Assembly: GCF_019457915.1 (NCBI RefSeq)
Contig: NZ_JAHZSS010000008.1
Span: forward strand, 1 to 64,000
Length of the DNA stretch: 64,000 nucleotides
Reading direction: 5' to 3'
From: Neiella holothuriorum
Lineage (GTDB): Bacteria; Pseudomonadota; Gammaproteobacteria; Enterobacterales; Neiellaceae
Shown one piece after another: positions 47,364 through 56,379 of this stretch. The first letter of the stretch is position 1. Every line of letters begins with the position of its first letter. The position numbers and the translations under genes are program-made. The notes beneath the pieces are model-generated. The model was not told the origin of the DNA. It ran no database searches and saw nothing but the letters and a program-made list of their open reading frames with translations.

Positions 47364-48002
47364 ATGATTAAAGAAAGTGAATTGCTCGCAGAGCATGCGG
47401 TTCGACGAGATGTCGTCGCGGCGGGCGACTATTACATGGAAGTTGTCAAAGCCGGACAAACCTTTCGAATTCTCGACTTAGAGGGCAATCAAGCCGCCGA
47501 TACGCTGTTTTATAACGCCAAGGATCCATCGGAGCGTTACAGTGCCGTCGATACAATTCGTGAACAAGGCAACGTGTACCTGACGGCTGGCACCACACTG
47601 ATATCGAACGAAGGTAACCCGATGTTGGAGATTGTGGCGGATACTTGCGGACGCCACGATACGTTGGGCGGCGCGTGTGCCACCGAAAGTAATACAGTGC
47701 GCTACGCCATTGATAAAAAATGCATGCACGCCTGCCGAGATAGCTGGCTATTGGCTGTTGCGGAAAATGAGCAATACGGTTTGAGTAAGCGCGACATCAC
47801 CCACAACATCAACTTCTTCATGAATGTCCCTATTACCGAACAAGGCGGCCTGACCTTTGAAGATGGCATTAGCGGAGCGGGTAAATATGTAGAGTTGAAG
47901 GCCAACATGGATGTGATTGTATTGCTTTCAAATTGCCCACAACTCAACAACCCTTGTAACGCTTACAACCCAACGCCAGTTGAAGTGCTGGTGTGGAATT
48001 AA
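47364..48002 (+). CDS. Carboxyguanidine deiminase subunit (urea carboxylase-associated protein UAAP2, DUF1989)
   Basis: The 212-residue second subunit of the CgdAB pair, homologous to the gene before it. Shared blocks are [20 protein letters not shown], the core [14 protein letters not shown], the HACRDSW segment, and the C-terminal [16 protein letters not shown], which holds the metal-binding cysteine. It has a GGAG ribosome site upstream. It is followed by a 92-base spacer that contains the guanidine-II element, rather than by the carboxylase directly. Confidence 0.9.
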   Translation: MIKESELLAEHAVRRDVVAAGDYYMEVVKAGQTFRILDLEGNQAADTLFYNAKDPSERYSAVDTIREQGNVYLTAGTTLISNEGNPMLEIVADTCGRHDTLGGACATESNTVRYAIDKKCMHACRDSWLLAVAENEQYGLSKRDITHNINFFMNVPITEQGGLTFEDGISGAGKYVELKANMDVIVLLSNCPQLNNPCNAYNPTPVEVLVWN

Positions 48003-48027
48003 TGCAACGCAACTGACCAATAAGGGC

Positions 48028-48090
48028 TGGGGACGACCCCATCCAACGCCCATAGTTCATCTCGGGACGACCCGATTAATAAGGTGAATG
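48028..48090 (+). ncRNA. Guanidine-II riboswitch (mini-ykkC) inside the operon
   Basis: Two small hairpins with ACGA loops lie 22 bases apart. The first is TGGGG-ACGA-CCCCA (48028-48041) and the second is TCGGG-ACGA-CCCGA (48062-48075). This pair of ACGR-loop stems is the full definition of the guanidine-II class, in which both loops bind guanidine and kiss. The ribosome site AAGGTG (48081-48086) follows six bases after the second hairpin and is nine bases before the carboxylase ATG, so translational control is likely. Confidence 0.88.
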
Positions 48091-48094
48091 ACCT

Positions 48095-51000
48095 ATGTTT
48101 GCAAAAGTGCTGATTGCTAACCGCGGCGCGATTGCTTGCCGAATTATCCGCACCCTGCGACAAATGAACGTTGCCAGTGTGGCGGTATATGCCGAAGCCG
48201 ATGCTGACAGCTTGCACGTCGCTCAGGCCGATGAAGCCTACTCGCTCGGAGACGGGCCTGCTGCTCAAACCTATCTCGATCAAGACAAACTACTCGCCAT
48301 TGCCGCCGAATCTGGTGCTGAAGCGGTACACCCCGGTTATGGTTTCTTAAGTGAAAACCCTGACTTTGTTGCTCGCTGTGAACAGGCGGGATTAGTGTTT
48401 CTGGGGCCAACTGCCGAGCAGATGAACGGTTTTGGTTTGAAACACCAAGCCCGCGCGCTAGCAGAGCAAGCAAAAGTGCCGCTCTTGCCCGGTACTGCGC
48501 TGCTCGACTCGCTCGAACAAGCGCTCGCGCAGGCTGAGCAAATTGGCTACCCGGTGATGCTCAAAAGTACCGCTGGTGGTGGTGGCATTGGCATGCAGTG
48601 TTGTGACGACAACACTCAACTGAGCGATAGTTACGAATCGGTCAAGCGACTGAGCGAAAACAACTTCTCCAATGCAGGCTTGTTTCTAGAGAAATTTATT
48701 CAGCACGCGCGTCATATTGAAGTGCAGATCTTTGGTGATGGCGAAGGCGGTGTGGTGGCATTGGGCGAGCGAGATTGCTCGGCTCAGCGCCGTAACCAAA
48801 AAGTGATTGAAGAAACGCCTGCACCACATTTATCGGATGAAACCCGTCAGGCTCTGCAAAACACGGCAATTCGTTTGGCGTCACAGGTCAATTATCGCAA
48901 TGCAGGAACCGTCGAATTCGTATTAGACCAAGATACCGAGCAATTTTACTTTCTAGAAGTGAACACTCGCTTACAGGTAGAGCATGGTGTTACCGAACAA
49001 GTGTTTGGTGTTGACCTGGTTCGCTGGATGATCGAACTCGGTGCCAGCGAGTTGACGCCACTGGCCGTTATTGCGCCAACATTAAAGCCAACCGGTCATG
49101 CTATTCAGGTGCGACTGTATGCCGAAGACGCCAACAAAAACTTTCAACCCAGCGCAGGCTTGCTGACGCAGGTTGAGTTCCCGCAAGGTTCTAATGTACG
49201 TATTGACCACTGGATTGAAGCGGGTTTAGAGGTGTCGCCCTTTTTCGATCCCATGTTGGCAAAAATCATTTATACCGGCAGCGATCGACAACAAGCGTTG
49301 GCAGGTCTTCGCCAAGCATTAACCGATACTCGCTTGTACGGTATTGAGCATAACCTTGGCTACCTTTCGCAATTGCTAGCAACCGATTTGGTGGCAAGCG
49401 GTACGGTGCTAACACGTAGTTTGAATGACTTCACTTACCAGCCAACAACCTTTGATGTGGTGACCGGCGGCACCCAAACCACTATTCAAGACTACCCTGG
49501 TCGTGCAGGCTACTGGGACATTGGCGTTCCGCCATCTGGACCGATGGACTCGGTCAGCTTCCGTTTGCTAAATCAATTGCTGGGTAACGACAACTCAGCT
49601 GCCGGGCTCGAAATCATCATCAGCGGGCCAACTCTTAAATTTAATTGTGCCACCGTTATCGCTTTTGGCGGCGCAGACATTGATGCCCAACTCGATGGTC
49701 AGCCGATTCAAGCTTGGAGCCTTGTTAATGTTGAGCCGGGTCAAACGCTAACGCTTGGCCGTATTAGTGGCGCAGGCGCACGCAGTTATATGGCTGTTGC
49801 GGGTGGTATTCAATGCCCAGATTATCTAGGTAGTAAATCGACCTTCACGCTGGGGCAGTTTGGCGGTCACGGCGGGCGCGCGTTACGTGCCGGCGATGTG
49901 CTTCACCTTTGTTCCGATGCCTGTAAGCAAGCCGCTGCGACTCCGACGTCGAATACCCAAATTACACCTCCTCAGCTGACCGATGACTGGGTGATACGAG
50001 TTATTTACGGCCCACATGGCGCGCCTGACTTTTTCACCGATGATGACATTCAGGCCTTTTTCGAAGCCGAATGGCAAGTTCACTTCAATTCATCGCGTAC
50101 TGGTGTTCGTTTGGTGGGGCCAAAGCCGCAGTGGGCTCGCACCGATGGCGGAGAAGCGGGGCTACACCCATCGAATATTCATGACAACGCTTATGCTGTG
50201 GGCACCATTGATTTTACTGGCGACATGCCGGTGATTTTGGGGCCTGACGGGCCTAGCCTTGGCGGGTTTGTTTGCCCTGCCACCATTATTAAAGCCGACT
50301 TATGGAAAATGGGGCAGCTCAAAGCCGGTGATAAAGTTCGTTTTGAGGCGGTATCAATGGCCGATGCCGAGCAGCTCGAACGCGCTCAATTAGCAGCCAT
50401 TGCTGGCGGTAGTTTCACCGATGCGGCGGTGGTGCCGCAACGGCTGCCATTAGCATCGCCGGTGCTTAAAACCTTATCGGCCGATACCGTAGGCGAGCAG
50501 GTTGTTTACCGCCCAAGCGGCGAGGACTTCTTGTTGGTTGAATATGGCCCACAAGTGTTGGATATCCGGCTGCGCTTTCGGGTACATGCACTCATGCTGG
50601 CTCTGCAAGAGCGAGCCATTGACGGCATTTTAGAACTTACGCCGGGCATTCGTTCACTGCAAATTCACTACAACAATCTGCAATTGCCACTGACTCAATT
50701 GTTACCTTTATTAGAGCAATTGGAAGCCAGTTTAGGTGATATTGATACCCTCAAGGTACCGGCACGAGTTGTTCATTTACCTTTGTCGTGGGATGACCAA
50801 GCAACGCGCCTCGCCATTAAAAAGTACGATGAAGTGGTGCGTAAGAATGCCCCTTGGTGCCCGGATAACATTGAGTTTATTCGTCGTATTAATGGTCTTG
50901 AGTCGGTTGATGAGGTCAAAAGAATTGTCTTTGACGCCAACTATTTAGTGATGGGGCTAGGGGATGTTTATTTGGGCGCGCCAGTGGCCACACCGCTCGA

Positions 51001-51727
51001 CCCTCGCCATCGTCTGGTGACCACGAAATACAACCCTGCGCGCACGTGGACGCCTGAAAATGCGGTGGGTATTGGAGGCGCTTACTTGTGCGTGTATGGC
51101 ATGGAAGGGCCGGGCGGTTACCAGTTTGTTGGCCGCACCATGCAAATGTGGAATCGCTATCGCACCACCGAAGCCTTTGAAAAACCGTGGCTGTTGCGCT
51201 TTTTCGATCAAATCAAATTTTACGAAGTGAGCGCTGATGAGCTGCTAACCATCCGCAAACAGCATCCGCGAGGTCAGTATCCGGTCAAGATTGAGCACAC
51301 TGAGTTCTCGCTGGCCGATTACCAATCGTTGATCGATGCCAATCAAGCTGACATCAACCACTTCAAAACCAATCAACAACAAGCGTTTGAGGCAGAGCGG
51401 CAACGCTGGGTGGAATCAGGCGATGCCAATTTTGCAGCCGAAGTGATGACTCAAGCGTCAGCAGACGACGATTTGTTGGCTGAAGGGCAGCAGGCTATTG
51501 AAAGCCATGTCGCTGGCAACATCTGGCAAGTGCTGGTTGAGCCTGGCGATACCGTCAAGGCCGGTCAGGTGGTGATGATTTTAGAGGCAATGAAAATGGA
51601 ATTAGAAGTAACCGCACCGGCAGCTGGTGTGATTGCAAGTATTAGCCAACAGTCGGGCGCGCAAGTGCATGCGGGCCAACGTTTGATGGTGTTAACTACA
51701 GAACAAAACGCAGAGGTGAACGCATGA
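48095..51727 (+). CDS. Guanidine carboxylase (annotated urea carboxylase), biotin-dependent
   Basis: A 1210-residue single-chain carboxylase. The biotin carboxylase domain (about 1-450) starts with FAKVLIANRGAIACRI and has the ATP-grasp GGGGIGMQ loop. The carboxyltransferase region (about 465-1010) has the KipA/KipI-like halves, with QDYPGRAGYWDIGVPPSGPMD and LGDVYLGAPVATPLDPRHR. The C-terminal biotinyl domain has EAMKMELEV, biotin on K1167. It adds CO2 to guanidine (or urea) using ATP. The two guanidine riboswitches and CgdAB point to guanidine as the true substrate. Its end overlaps the next start (ATGA). Confidence 0.95.
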   Translation: MFAKVLIANRGAIACRIIRTLRQMNVASVAVYAEADADSLHVAQADEAYSLGDGPAAQTYLDQDKLLAIAAESGAEAVHPGYGFLSENPDFVARCEQAGLVFLGPTAEQMNGFGLKHQARALAEQAKVPLLPGTALLDSLEQALAQAEQIGYPVMLKSTAGGGGIGMQCCDDNTQLSDSYESVKRLSENNFSNAGLFLEKFIQHARHIEVQIFGDGEGGVVALGERDCSAQRRNQKVIEETPAPHLSDETRQALQNTAIRLASQVNYRNAGTVEFVLDQDTEQFYFLEVNTRLQVEHGVTEQVFGVDLVRWMIELGASELTPLAVIAPTLKPTGHAIQVRLYAEDANKNFQPSAGLLTQVEFPQGSNVRIDHWIEAGLEVSPFFDPMLAKIIYTGSDRQQALAGLRQALTDTRLYGIEHNLGYLSQLLATDLVASGTVLTRSLNDFTYQPTTFDVVTGGTQTTIQDYPGRAGYWDIGVPPSGPMDSVSFRLLNQLLGNDNSAAGLEIIISGPTLKFNCATVIAFGGADIDAQLDGQPIQAWSLVNVEPGQTLTLGRISGAGARSYMAVAGGIQCPDYLGSKSTFTLGQFGGHGGRALRAGDVLHLCSDACKQAAATPTSNTQITPPQLTDDWVIRVIYGPHGAPDFFTDDDIQAFFEAEWQVHFNSSRTGVRLVGPKPQWARTDGGEAGLHPSNIHDNAYAVGTIDFTGDMPVILGPDGPSLGGFVCPATIIKADLWKMGQLKAGDKVRFEAVSMADAEQLERAQLAAIAGGSFTDAAVVPQRLPLASPVLKTLSADTVGEQVVYRPSGEDFLLVEYGPQVLDIRLRFRVHALMLALQERAIDGILELTPGIRSLQIHYNNLQLPLTQLLPLLEQLEASLGDIDTLKVPARVVHLPLSWDDQATRLAIKKYDEVVRKNAPWCPDNIEFIRRINGLESVDEVKRIVFDANYLVMGLGDVYLGAPVATPLDPRHRLVTTKYNPARTWTPENAVGIGGAYLCVYGMEGPGGYQFVGRTMQMWNRYRTTEAFEKPWLLRFFDQIKFYEVSADELLTIRKQHPRGQYPVKIEHTEFSLADYQSLIDANQADINHFKTNQQQAFEAERQRWVESGDANFAAEVMTQASADDDLLAEGQQAIESHVAGNIWQVLVEPGDTVKAGQVVMILEAMKMELEVTAPAAGVIASISQQSGAQVHAGQRLMVLTTEQNAEVNA

Positions 51728-53529
51728 GCCAACTAAATTCTGTCACCGTGCAAGGTGTTTTGGCGAGTTATGCTGCGGGTCGGCTAACGCCTGCGTCGTT
51801 TCTCGCAGCACAGCTAGAAGCCGCGCGCTCAGATACCACCAACAGCTGGCTAAGCCTGATCTCCGATGAGCAACTGGCGGCCTATGTCGATGGCCTGGAG
51901 GGGAAGTCTCCCGACGAGTTACCATTGTTCGGCGTGCCGTTTGCCATCAAGGACAACATTGATTTAGCCGATTTACCGACAACCGCCGGCTGCGCTGAAT
52001 ACAGCTATCAGCCAGAGGAGTCCGCTTTTGTGGTGGCTCAACTTATTCATGCTGGCGCGGTACCTTTAGGTAAAACCAACTTAGATCAGTTTGCTACAGG
52101 ATTGGTGGGTACTCGCTCACCGTGGGGCGCGGTGCACAATAGCTTTGACCCTAACTACGTGTCTGGCGGCTCTAGTTCCGGCAGTGCGGTAGCCGTGGCC
52201 ACTGGCCAAGTTTGTTTTTCGCTAGGAACAGATACGGCTGGATCGGGCCGAGTGCCTGCGGCGTTTAACAACATCATCGGAATGAAAGCATCAAAAGGAC
52301 TGTTGAGCTGTTCGGGCGTGGTACCGGCCTGTAAAAGCCTCGATTGTGTGACCTTATTTGCCCACACCACAGCGGATATCAACCTACTTCTCGATATTGC
52401 TGGTCAATATGATGTGACCGATTGCTACGCCAGAGCCGATGGTGGTAGCGAGATCTATCAAACTGGGCAAGCGCTGAGTGGCAAGTCGATTGGTGTACCC
52501 AAGGCCGCACAACTGGAGTTTTTTGGTAATCAACAAACTCAAGCGCTATTTCAAGCCGCGCTTAATCAGTTATCGGAGTTGGGTGCTGAACTCGTCGAAG
52601 TTGATTTTGAACCCTTCTTAAATGCGGCCAAGTTGCTTTATGAAGGCCCTTGGGTGGCAGAGCGTTACGCCGCTATTCAGTCATTTTTTGAAGCCGATAG
52701 CAGCCGTTGCCTACCGGTGATTGAAACCATTATTGGTGGCGCGCAGGGCAAAACGGCCGTTGATGCGTTTAAAGCCACTTATCAGCTTCAGGCATACAAA
52801 GTACGGTGCGATGAAATCTTGGCCGGAGTTGATGCCATTGTTACGCCAACGGCAGGCTCTATCTATACCATTGGCGCGGTCAATGCCGACCCAATCACCC
52901 TTAATTCCAACTTAGGTTATTACACTAACTTTATGAATCTGTTGGATTATGCGGCGATTGCTGTACCAGCAGGCTTTCAGCAAACGGGTCTACCGTTTGG
53001 TATCACTCTGTTTGGGCAGGTTTGGCAAGATCGCAAATTACTGAGCATGGGCGGCCAATTGCAACAGGCGTTTGGCTTGCCGCTTGGGGCAACGATACTA
53101 CCGCTACCCATACATACTGAGGCTGAGCAGAGCGCTGCAGTTGAAGAAATGGTTGAATTGGTGGTGTGTGGCGCTCATTTAGCCGGCTTGCCGCTTAATC
53201 ACCAATTGCTTGACCGCGATGCTGTGCTGCTGGAAGAAACTACCACATCGGCCAACTATCGCTTCTATGCGCTTGCTGGAGGGCCGCCATTCCGGCCAGG
53301 GCTGATCCGCACTGAACAACATGGCGCAGCTATTGCGGTGGAAGTGTGGCAAATGCCGGTGAAACATTTGGGCAGCTTTTTACAGGGGATTCCGCAACCA
53401 CTTGGGTTGGGCAAGGTAGAGCTTGCTGATGGCCGCTGGTGCACAAGTTTTATTTGCGAAGGCTATGCCATTGAAACTGCAACCGATATTACTCATTTCG
53501 GTGGTTGGCGCCAATACATGCAATCGTGA
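51724..53529 (+). CDS. atzF: Allophanate hydrolase
   Basis: A 601-residue amidase-signature enzyme that hydrolyses allophanate to ammonia and CO2, the last step of the pathway. The Ser-cisSer-Lys triad fits K76 (FAIKDNID), S150 (the SGGSSSGS run) and S174 (TDTAGSGRVP), with the same spacing as known AtzF. The C-terminal domain after about residue 440 is full length, as in two-domain AtzF proteins. Its start overlaps the carboxylase end by four bases, and a terminator lies 32 bases after its stop. Confidence 0.95.
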   Translation: MSQLNSVTVQGVLASYAAGRLTPASFLAAQLEAARSDTTNSWLSLISDEQLAAYVDGLEGKSPDELPLFGVPFAIKDNIDLADLPTTAGCAEYSYQPEESAFVVAQLIHAGAVPLGKTNLDQFATGLVGTRSPWGAVHNSFDPNYVSGGSSSGSAVAVATGQVCFSLGTDTAGSGRVPAAFNNIIGMKASKGLLSCSGVVPACKSLDCVTLFAHTTADINLLLDIAGQYDVTDCYARADGGSEIYQTGQALSGKSIGVPKAAQLEFFGNQQTQALFQAALNQLSELGAELVEVDFEPFLNAAKLLYEGPWVAERYAAIQSFFEADSSRCLPVIETIIGGAQGKTAVDAFKATYQLQAYKVRCDEILAGVDAIVTPTAGSIYTIGAVNADPITLNSNLGYYTNFMNLLDYAAIAVPAGFQQTGLPFGITLFGQVWQDRKLLSMGGQLQQAFGLPLGATILPLPIHTEAEQSAAVEEMVELVVCGAHLAGLPLNHQLLDRDAVLLEETTTSANYRFYALAGGPPFRPGLIRTEQHGAAIAVEVWQMPVKHLGSFLQGIPQPLGLGKVELADGRWCTSFICEGYAIETATDITHFGGWRQYMQS

Positions 53530-53560
53530 ACTTTGCTAACAATTGACGCAGATGGAAGTT

Positions 53561-53586
53561 AAAGGCGCCTTAGAGGCGCCTTTTTG
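53561..53586 (+). terminator. Terminator of the guanidine operon
   Basis: The stem AAAGGCGCC-TTAGA-GGCGCCTTT is followed by T-rich sequence. Confidence 0.9.
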
Positions 53587-53684
53587 TTAGTTAGCGCACT
53601 CAACTCATTGTTCATATGGGGGTTATCTGTTCTGGCAGTGCAATTAAGTAAATTGCTACCTTTTTGATCTAACTAACATTAAGA

Positions 53685-54059
53685 ATGATTCAAGCTGTTA
53701 TGGTTAGGGCTTCATTCATTAATGCGGATCGTACTGTGAGTCAGCTAGTTTTTGTGCTGTTACAACTAGCCTTTTGGGGCGCAACTGTCTATTGGCAATG
53801 GTCGTTGATTTGGCCAGCGTTGATTACTGGGATTTGGTTGATCGGGTTAATTCGAACCAGAAATATTGCTCGGACCCGCGATCGCAAGGAAGATCAAATT
53901 TCGCAATGTGCCGCAGCGCTCAATGTACCTCAGTTTTTCGTTGATAATTATTTAGAAAAACCAGAATGGCTGCAACGCGAAAGTTATAACGATGTCCACC
54001 CTGGCCGCATCGCAGATGAACTTGCCAAGGAATACTTGCACTCATCAGGTGCTCACTAA
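53685..54059 (+). CDS. Small inner-membrane protein
   Basis: A 124-residue protein with two hydrophobic segments close together (about residues 20-36 and 41-57), a basic stretch (RTRNIARTRDRKED) and a soluble helical C-terminal half of about 60 residues facing the cytoplasm. The start could instead be the ATG at 53700. No family is recognised. It stands alone between the guanidine operon and a cyclase gene. Confidence 0.6.
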   Translation: MIQAVMVRASFINADRTVSQLVFVLLQLAFWGATVYWQWSLIWPALITGIWLIGLIRTRNIARTRDRKEDQISQCAAALNVPQFFVDNYLEKPEWLQRESYNDVHPGRIADELAKEYLHSSGAH

Positions 54060-54287
54060 CCGCAATTTTAAACCTCAGCATCGTCTAGTCAAAGCGAGCT
54101 GCCGCTGTGCTGACACTGGTCGATTGCCTCATCCAACTGAAATATTTTGCTAATTTGGTGAGATCTACAAGAATTAACAGTAATGGTTGGCATCATGAGT
54201 GATGCCAACGGCCCATACTGCCTAAAAAACCTCTTATCAATAGCTGCAATACGCTAGCGGCCAACGTTCTAACTTTTAGGAACCTTC

Positions 54288-56129
54288 ATGCGTTTATTTT
54301 TAATGGTGGTCTGGGTCATGTCGTCAGCATTAGCTGGCCCTGCGTTTGCCACTTCTTTTCAAACGTTTGATCAGGCATATCACCAAATCGGTCTTGGCTA
54401 CGACGATGATGTATTGGCGTTGGCAGAGCAATACCAAAGCCAGTTTGACGACTGGTCAGCAACGCAGCAAGTACAGTACTTGGCACGTCAAGGTCACGCC
54501 TATCAAGGCTCGCGTAATACCGAGCAGGCGCTTGTGATTCAACGACAAATCGTCGATTTACTCACCGAGCATCAAGTCTCCGACTCAGCAATGATGGAAT
54601 ACCTGCTGCTGGATGGTCACTTGCATTTCGATTTGACCTCACCAGAGCAAGGTTGTGAAAGCTATCATCAGGCATATGGACTAAATGCTGAGGCTGCCAA
54701 CAGTCTGAAAGCAATGCTGCTGTATTCCTATTCTCGTTGTTATTCGCAGTATCCTGATGGACCAGAGCCATTGGCGTTATTACTGCAAGCCACACAAATG
54801 ATGAAGCAGGACAATAGTTCTAGCTTGATGGGATACATCCAAGCTGAAATTGCTGCTTACCACTATCAACAACATCATTACCTCGCCGCCGTTGACTATT
54901 TCGGCAAAGCACTAGAGCGATTTCAGGCATTAGAATTTGCCGGTGAAACCGTTGGTATGTTGGCCAATCTTGCTGTTGCGCACATTGCCCTCAGCGATTT
55001 CGAGCAAGCGAGTGAATACTTGTCTGCCGCAGAGCAACTGACTGACCAGCCGATATGGTTGTTTCATCTCAACCGTTATTATGCCGAGATGTACATGCGT
55101 CAAAATATGCCCAAGCAAGCCGCTAAGCATGCGCTTATTGCCCATGAATACAGTAACGAGCAAGCGGGCAGCCATCACTGGCAATCAAATCTCCATATCC
55201 TAATTTGGGCTACGGTTGTCGACTCGGGGCTCGCTGCCGCTGAAACAATTATTGCAGAAAACCAACTTGATATGAGTCAGTCTGGCAGCTCAGCCAAATC
55301 TAAAGCGATTGCCAGTTATGTGCGAATTTTGCTGGCGATCGCTGGTGGTGAACAGCAGTCTGCGATAGGGCAACTCAATGAGTTGATGACGTTGAATTGG
55401 CAACAAATGAGTATGCGGGCAAAAAAAGAGGATTTGTTGAGGCTTACAACTTTTGAGCTTGAAATTAGTGACTTGGAGGTTCAGTTAGCCAATCGAATGG
55501 CCAGCCTTGAAGCCGCTAAGCGTCAATCGATTGAGTTGGAGCGCCAAAACTTCCGCTTAGTGACTTTGCTGGCACTGGTAACCACGGTAATTTTGGTGAT
55601 CGTGTTGCTATTGGTATGGCGCTCTAGGAAACGTATTCAGGGCATTGCTGAAACCGATCATCTCACTGGCATTGATAACCGGCGCGCCATTTTGTCTTGC
55701 TACCAACAATGGCATCAAAGCCATACTGGCTTTGGCGTTGTGTTATTTGATTTAGACCACTTTAAGCAAATCAATGACCGGCTAGGACACGCCGCGGGCG
55801 ATGCCGCGCTGATTCATACGGTGCAAGTTGTGCTGCGTGAAATCCGTCAATCTGACCGCATTGGCCGAATTGGTGGTGAAGAATTTATGATGTTATTGCG
55901 TGAAAGCAATGTTGAACAGTTAGGCCGAGTGGTTGAGCGGATTCGTTCAGCGGTTGAGTGTCAGCCGCTAGATTGGCAAGGAGAGCCGGTGACGATCACC
56001 GCGAGCTTCGGTTACAAGCAGTTGGCTGCTGATAATAGCGAAACCTTTGGCCAGCTATACCCACAACTGGATGAAGCCTTGTACGAAGCGAAAAATCGTG
56101 GCCGAAACCGAGCCGAACAAGCGGTTTAA
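54288..56129 (+). CDS. TPR-sensor diguanylate cyclase
   Basis: A 613-residue protein with a signal peptide (about 1-22), a periplasmic helical region of TPR-like repeats (about 25-390, for example AAVDYFGKALERFQAL and DFEQASEYLSAAEQL), a coiled coil, one membrane segment (about 423-443) and a GGDEF domain from about 455. The active motif GGEEF is at 529-533, and the RxxD inhibitory site (RQSD) is just upstream. It should make cyclic-di-GMP. The layout matches the cyclase at 29224, suggesting an old duplication, though overall similarity in the sensor part is low. Confidence 0.92.
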   Translation: MRLFLMVVWVMSSALAGPAFATSFQTFDQAYHQIGLGYDDDVLALAEQYQSQFDDWSATQQVQYLARQGHAYQGSRNTEQALVIQRQIVDLLTEHQVSDSAMMEYLLLDGHLHFDLTSPEQGCESYHQAYGLNAEAANSLKAMLLYSYSRCYSQYPDGPEPLALLLQATQMMKQDNSSSLMGYIQAEIAAYHYQQHHYLAAVDYFGKALERFQALEFAGETVGMLANLAVAHIALSDFEQASEYLSAAEQLTDQPIWLFHLNRYYAEMYMRQNMPKQAAKHALIAHEYSNEQAGSHHWQSNLHILIWATVVDSGLAAAETIIAENQLDMSQSGSSAKSKAIASYVRILLAIAGGEQQSAIGQLNELMTLNWQQMSMRAKKEDLLRLTTFELEISDLEVQLANRMASLEAAKRQSIELERQNFRLVTLLALVTTVILVIVLLLVWRSRKRIQGIAETDHLTGIDNRRAILSCYQQWHQSHTGFGVVLFDLDHFKQINDRLGHAAGDAALIHTVQVVLREIRQSDRIGRIGGEEFMMLLRESNVEQLGRVVERIRSAVECQPLDWQGEPVTITASFGYKQLAADNSETFGQLYPQLDEALYEAKNRGRNRAEQAV

Positions 56130-56179
56130 TCAATTCGCTAACGGTTAAACCAGCCCGATTTCTGCCAGCCCTGAATGAC

Positions 56180-56296
56180 TTACATTTGATTGAATGAGCA
56201 CAGCTGATCGCCGTAGTAGTTGTCTTGGTAGTTACATTGCTTGATTTGTTTTTTGCTACCCGAAGCTTTGCTAAACAAACGAGTTAATAATTTCAT
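56180..56296 (-). CDS. 38-residue small protein
   Basis: A short frame with a strong AAGAGGTG ribosome site six bases before its ATG. The product begins MKLLTRLFSKASGSKKQIK, a basic amphipathic start, and ends with a Tyr/Asn-rich part containing two cysteines (CNYQDNYYGDQLC). It is too short for a confident call by composition alone, but the ribosome site, the clear ATG and the isolated place between a cyclase gene and oxyR support translation. Function unknown; it could be a small regulatory or membrane-associated protein. Confidence 0.5.
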   Translation of the reverse strand: MKLLTRLFSKASGSKKQIKQCNYQDNYYGDQLCSFNQM

Positions 56297-56379
56297 GGAA
56301 TGCACCTCTTATAAAAATGACAGTGCTAGTATCGACTCGCTAAGGGCTTGAGTACATCAACAAAATCCAATCACAAACT

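Noticed and set aside
48095-51727. Plain urea carboxylase and urea operon
   Set aside because: Two guanidine riboswitches and the carboxyguanidine deiminase pair make guanidine the better substrate call, though not proven.
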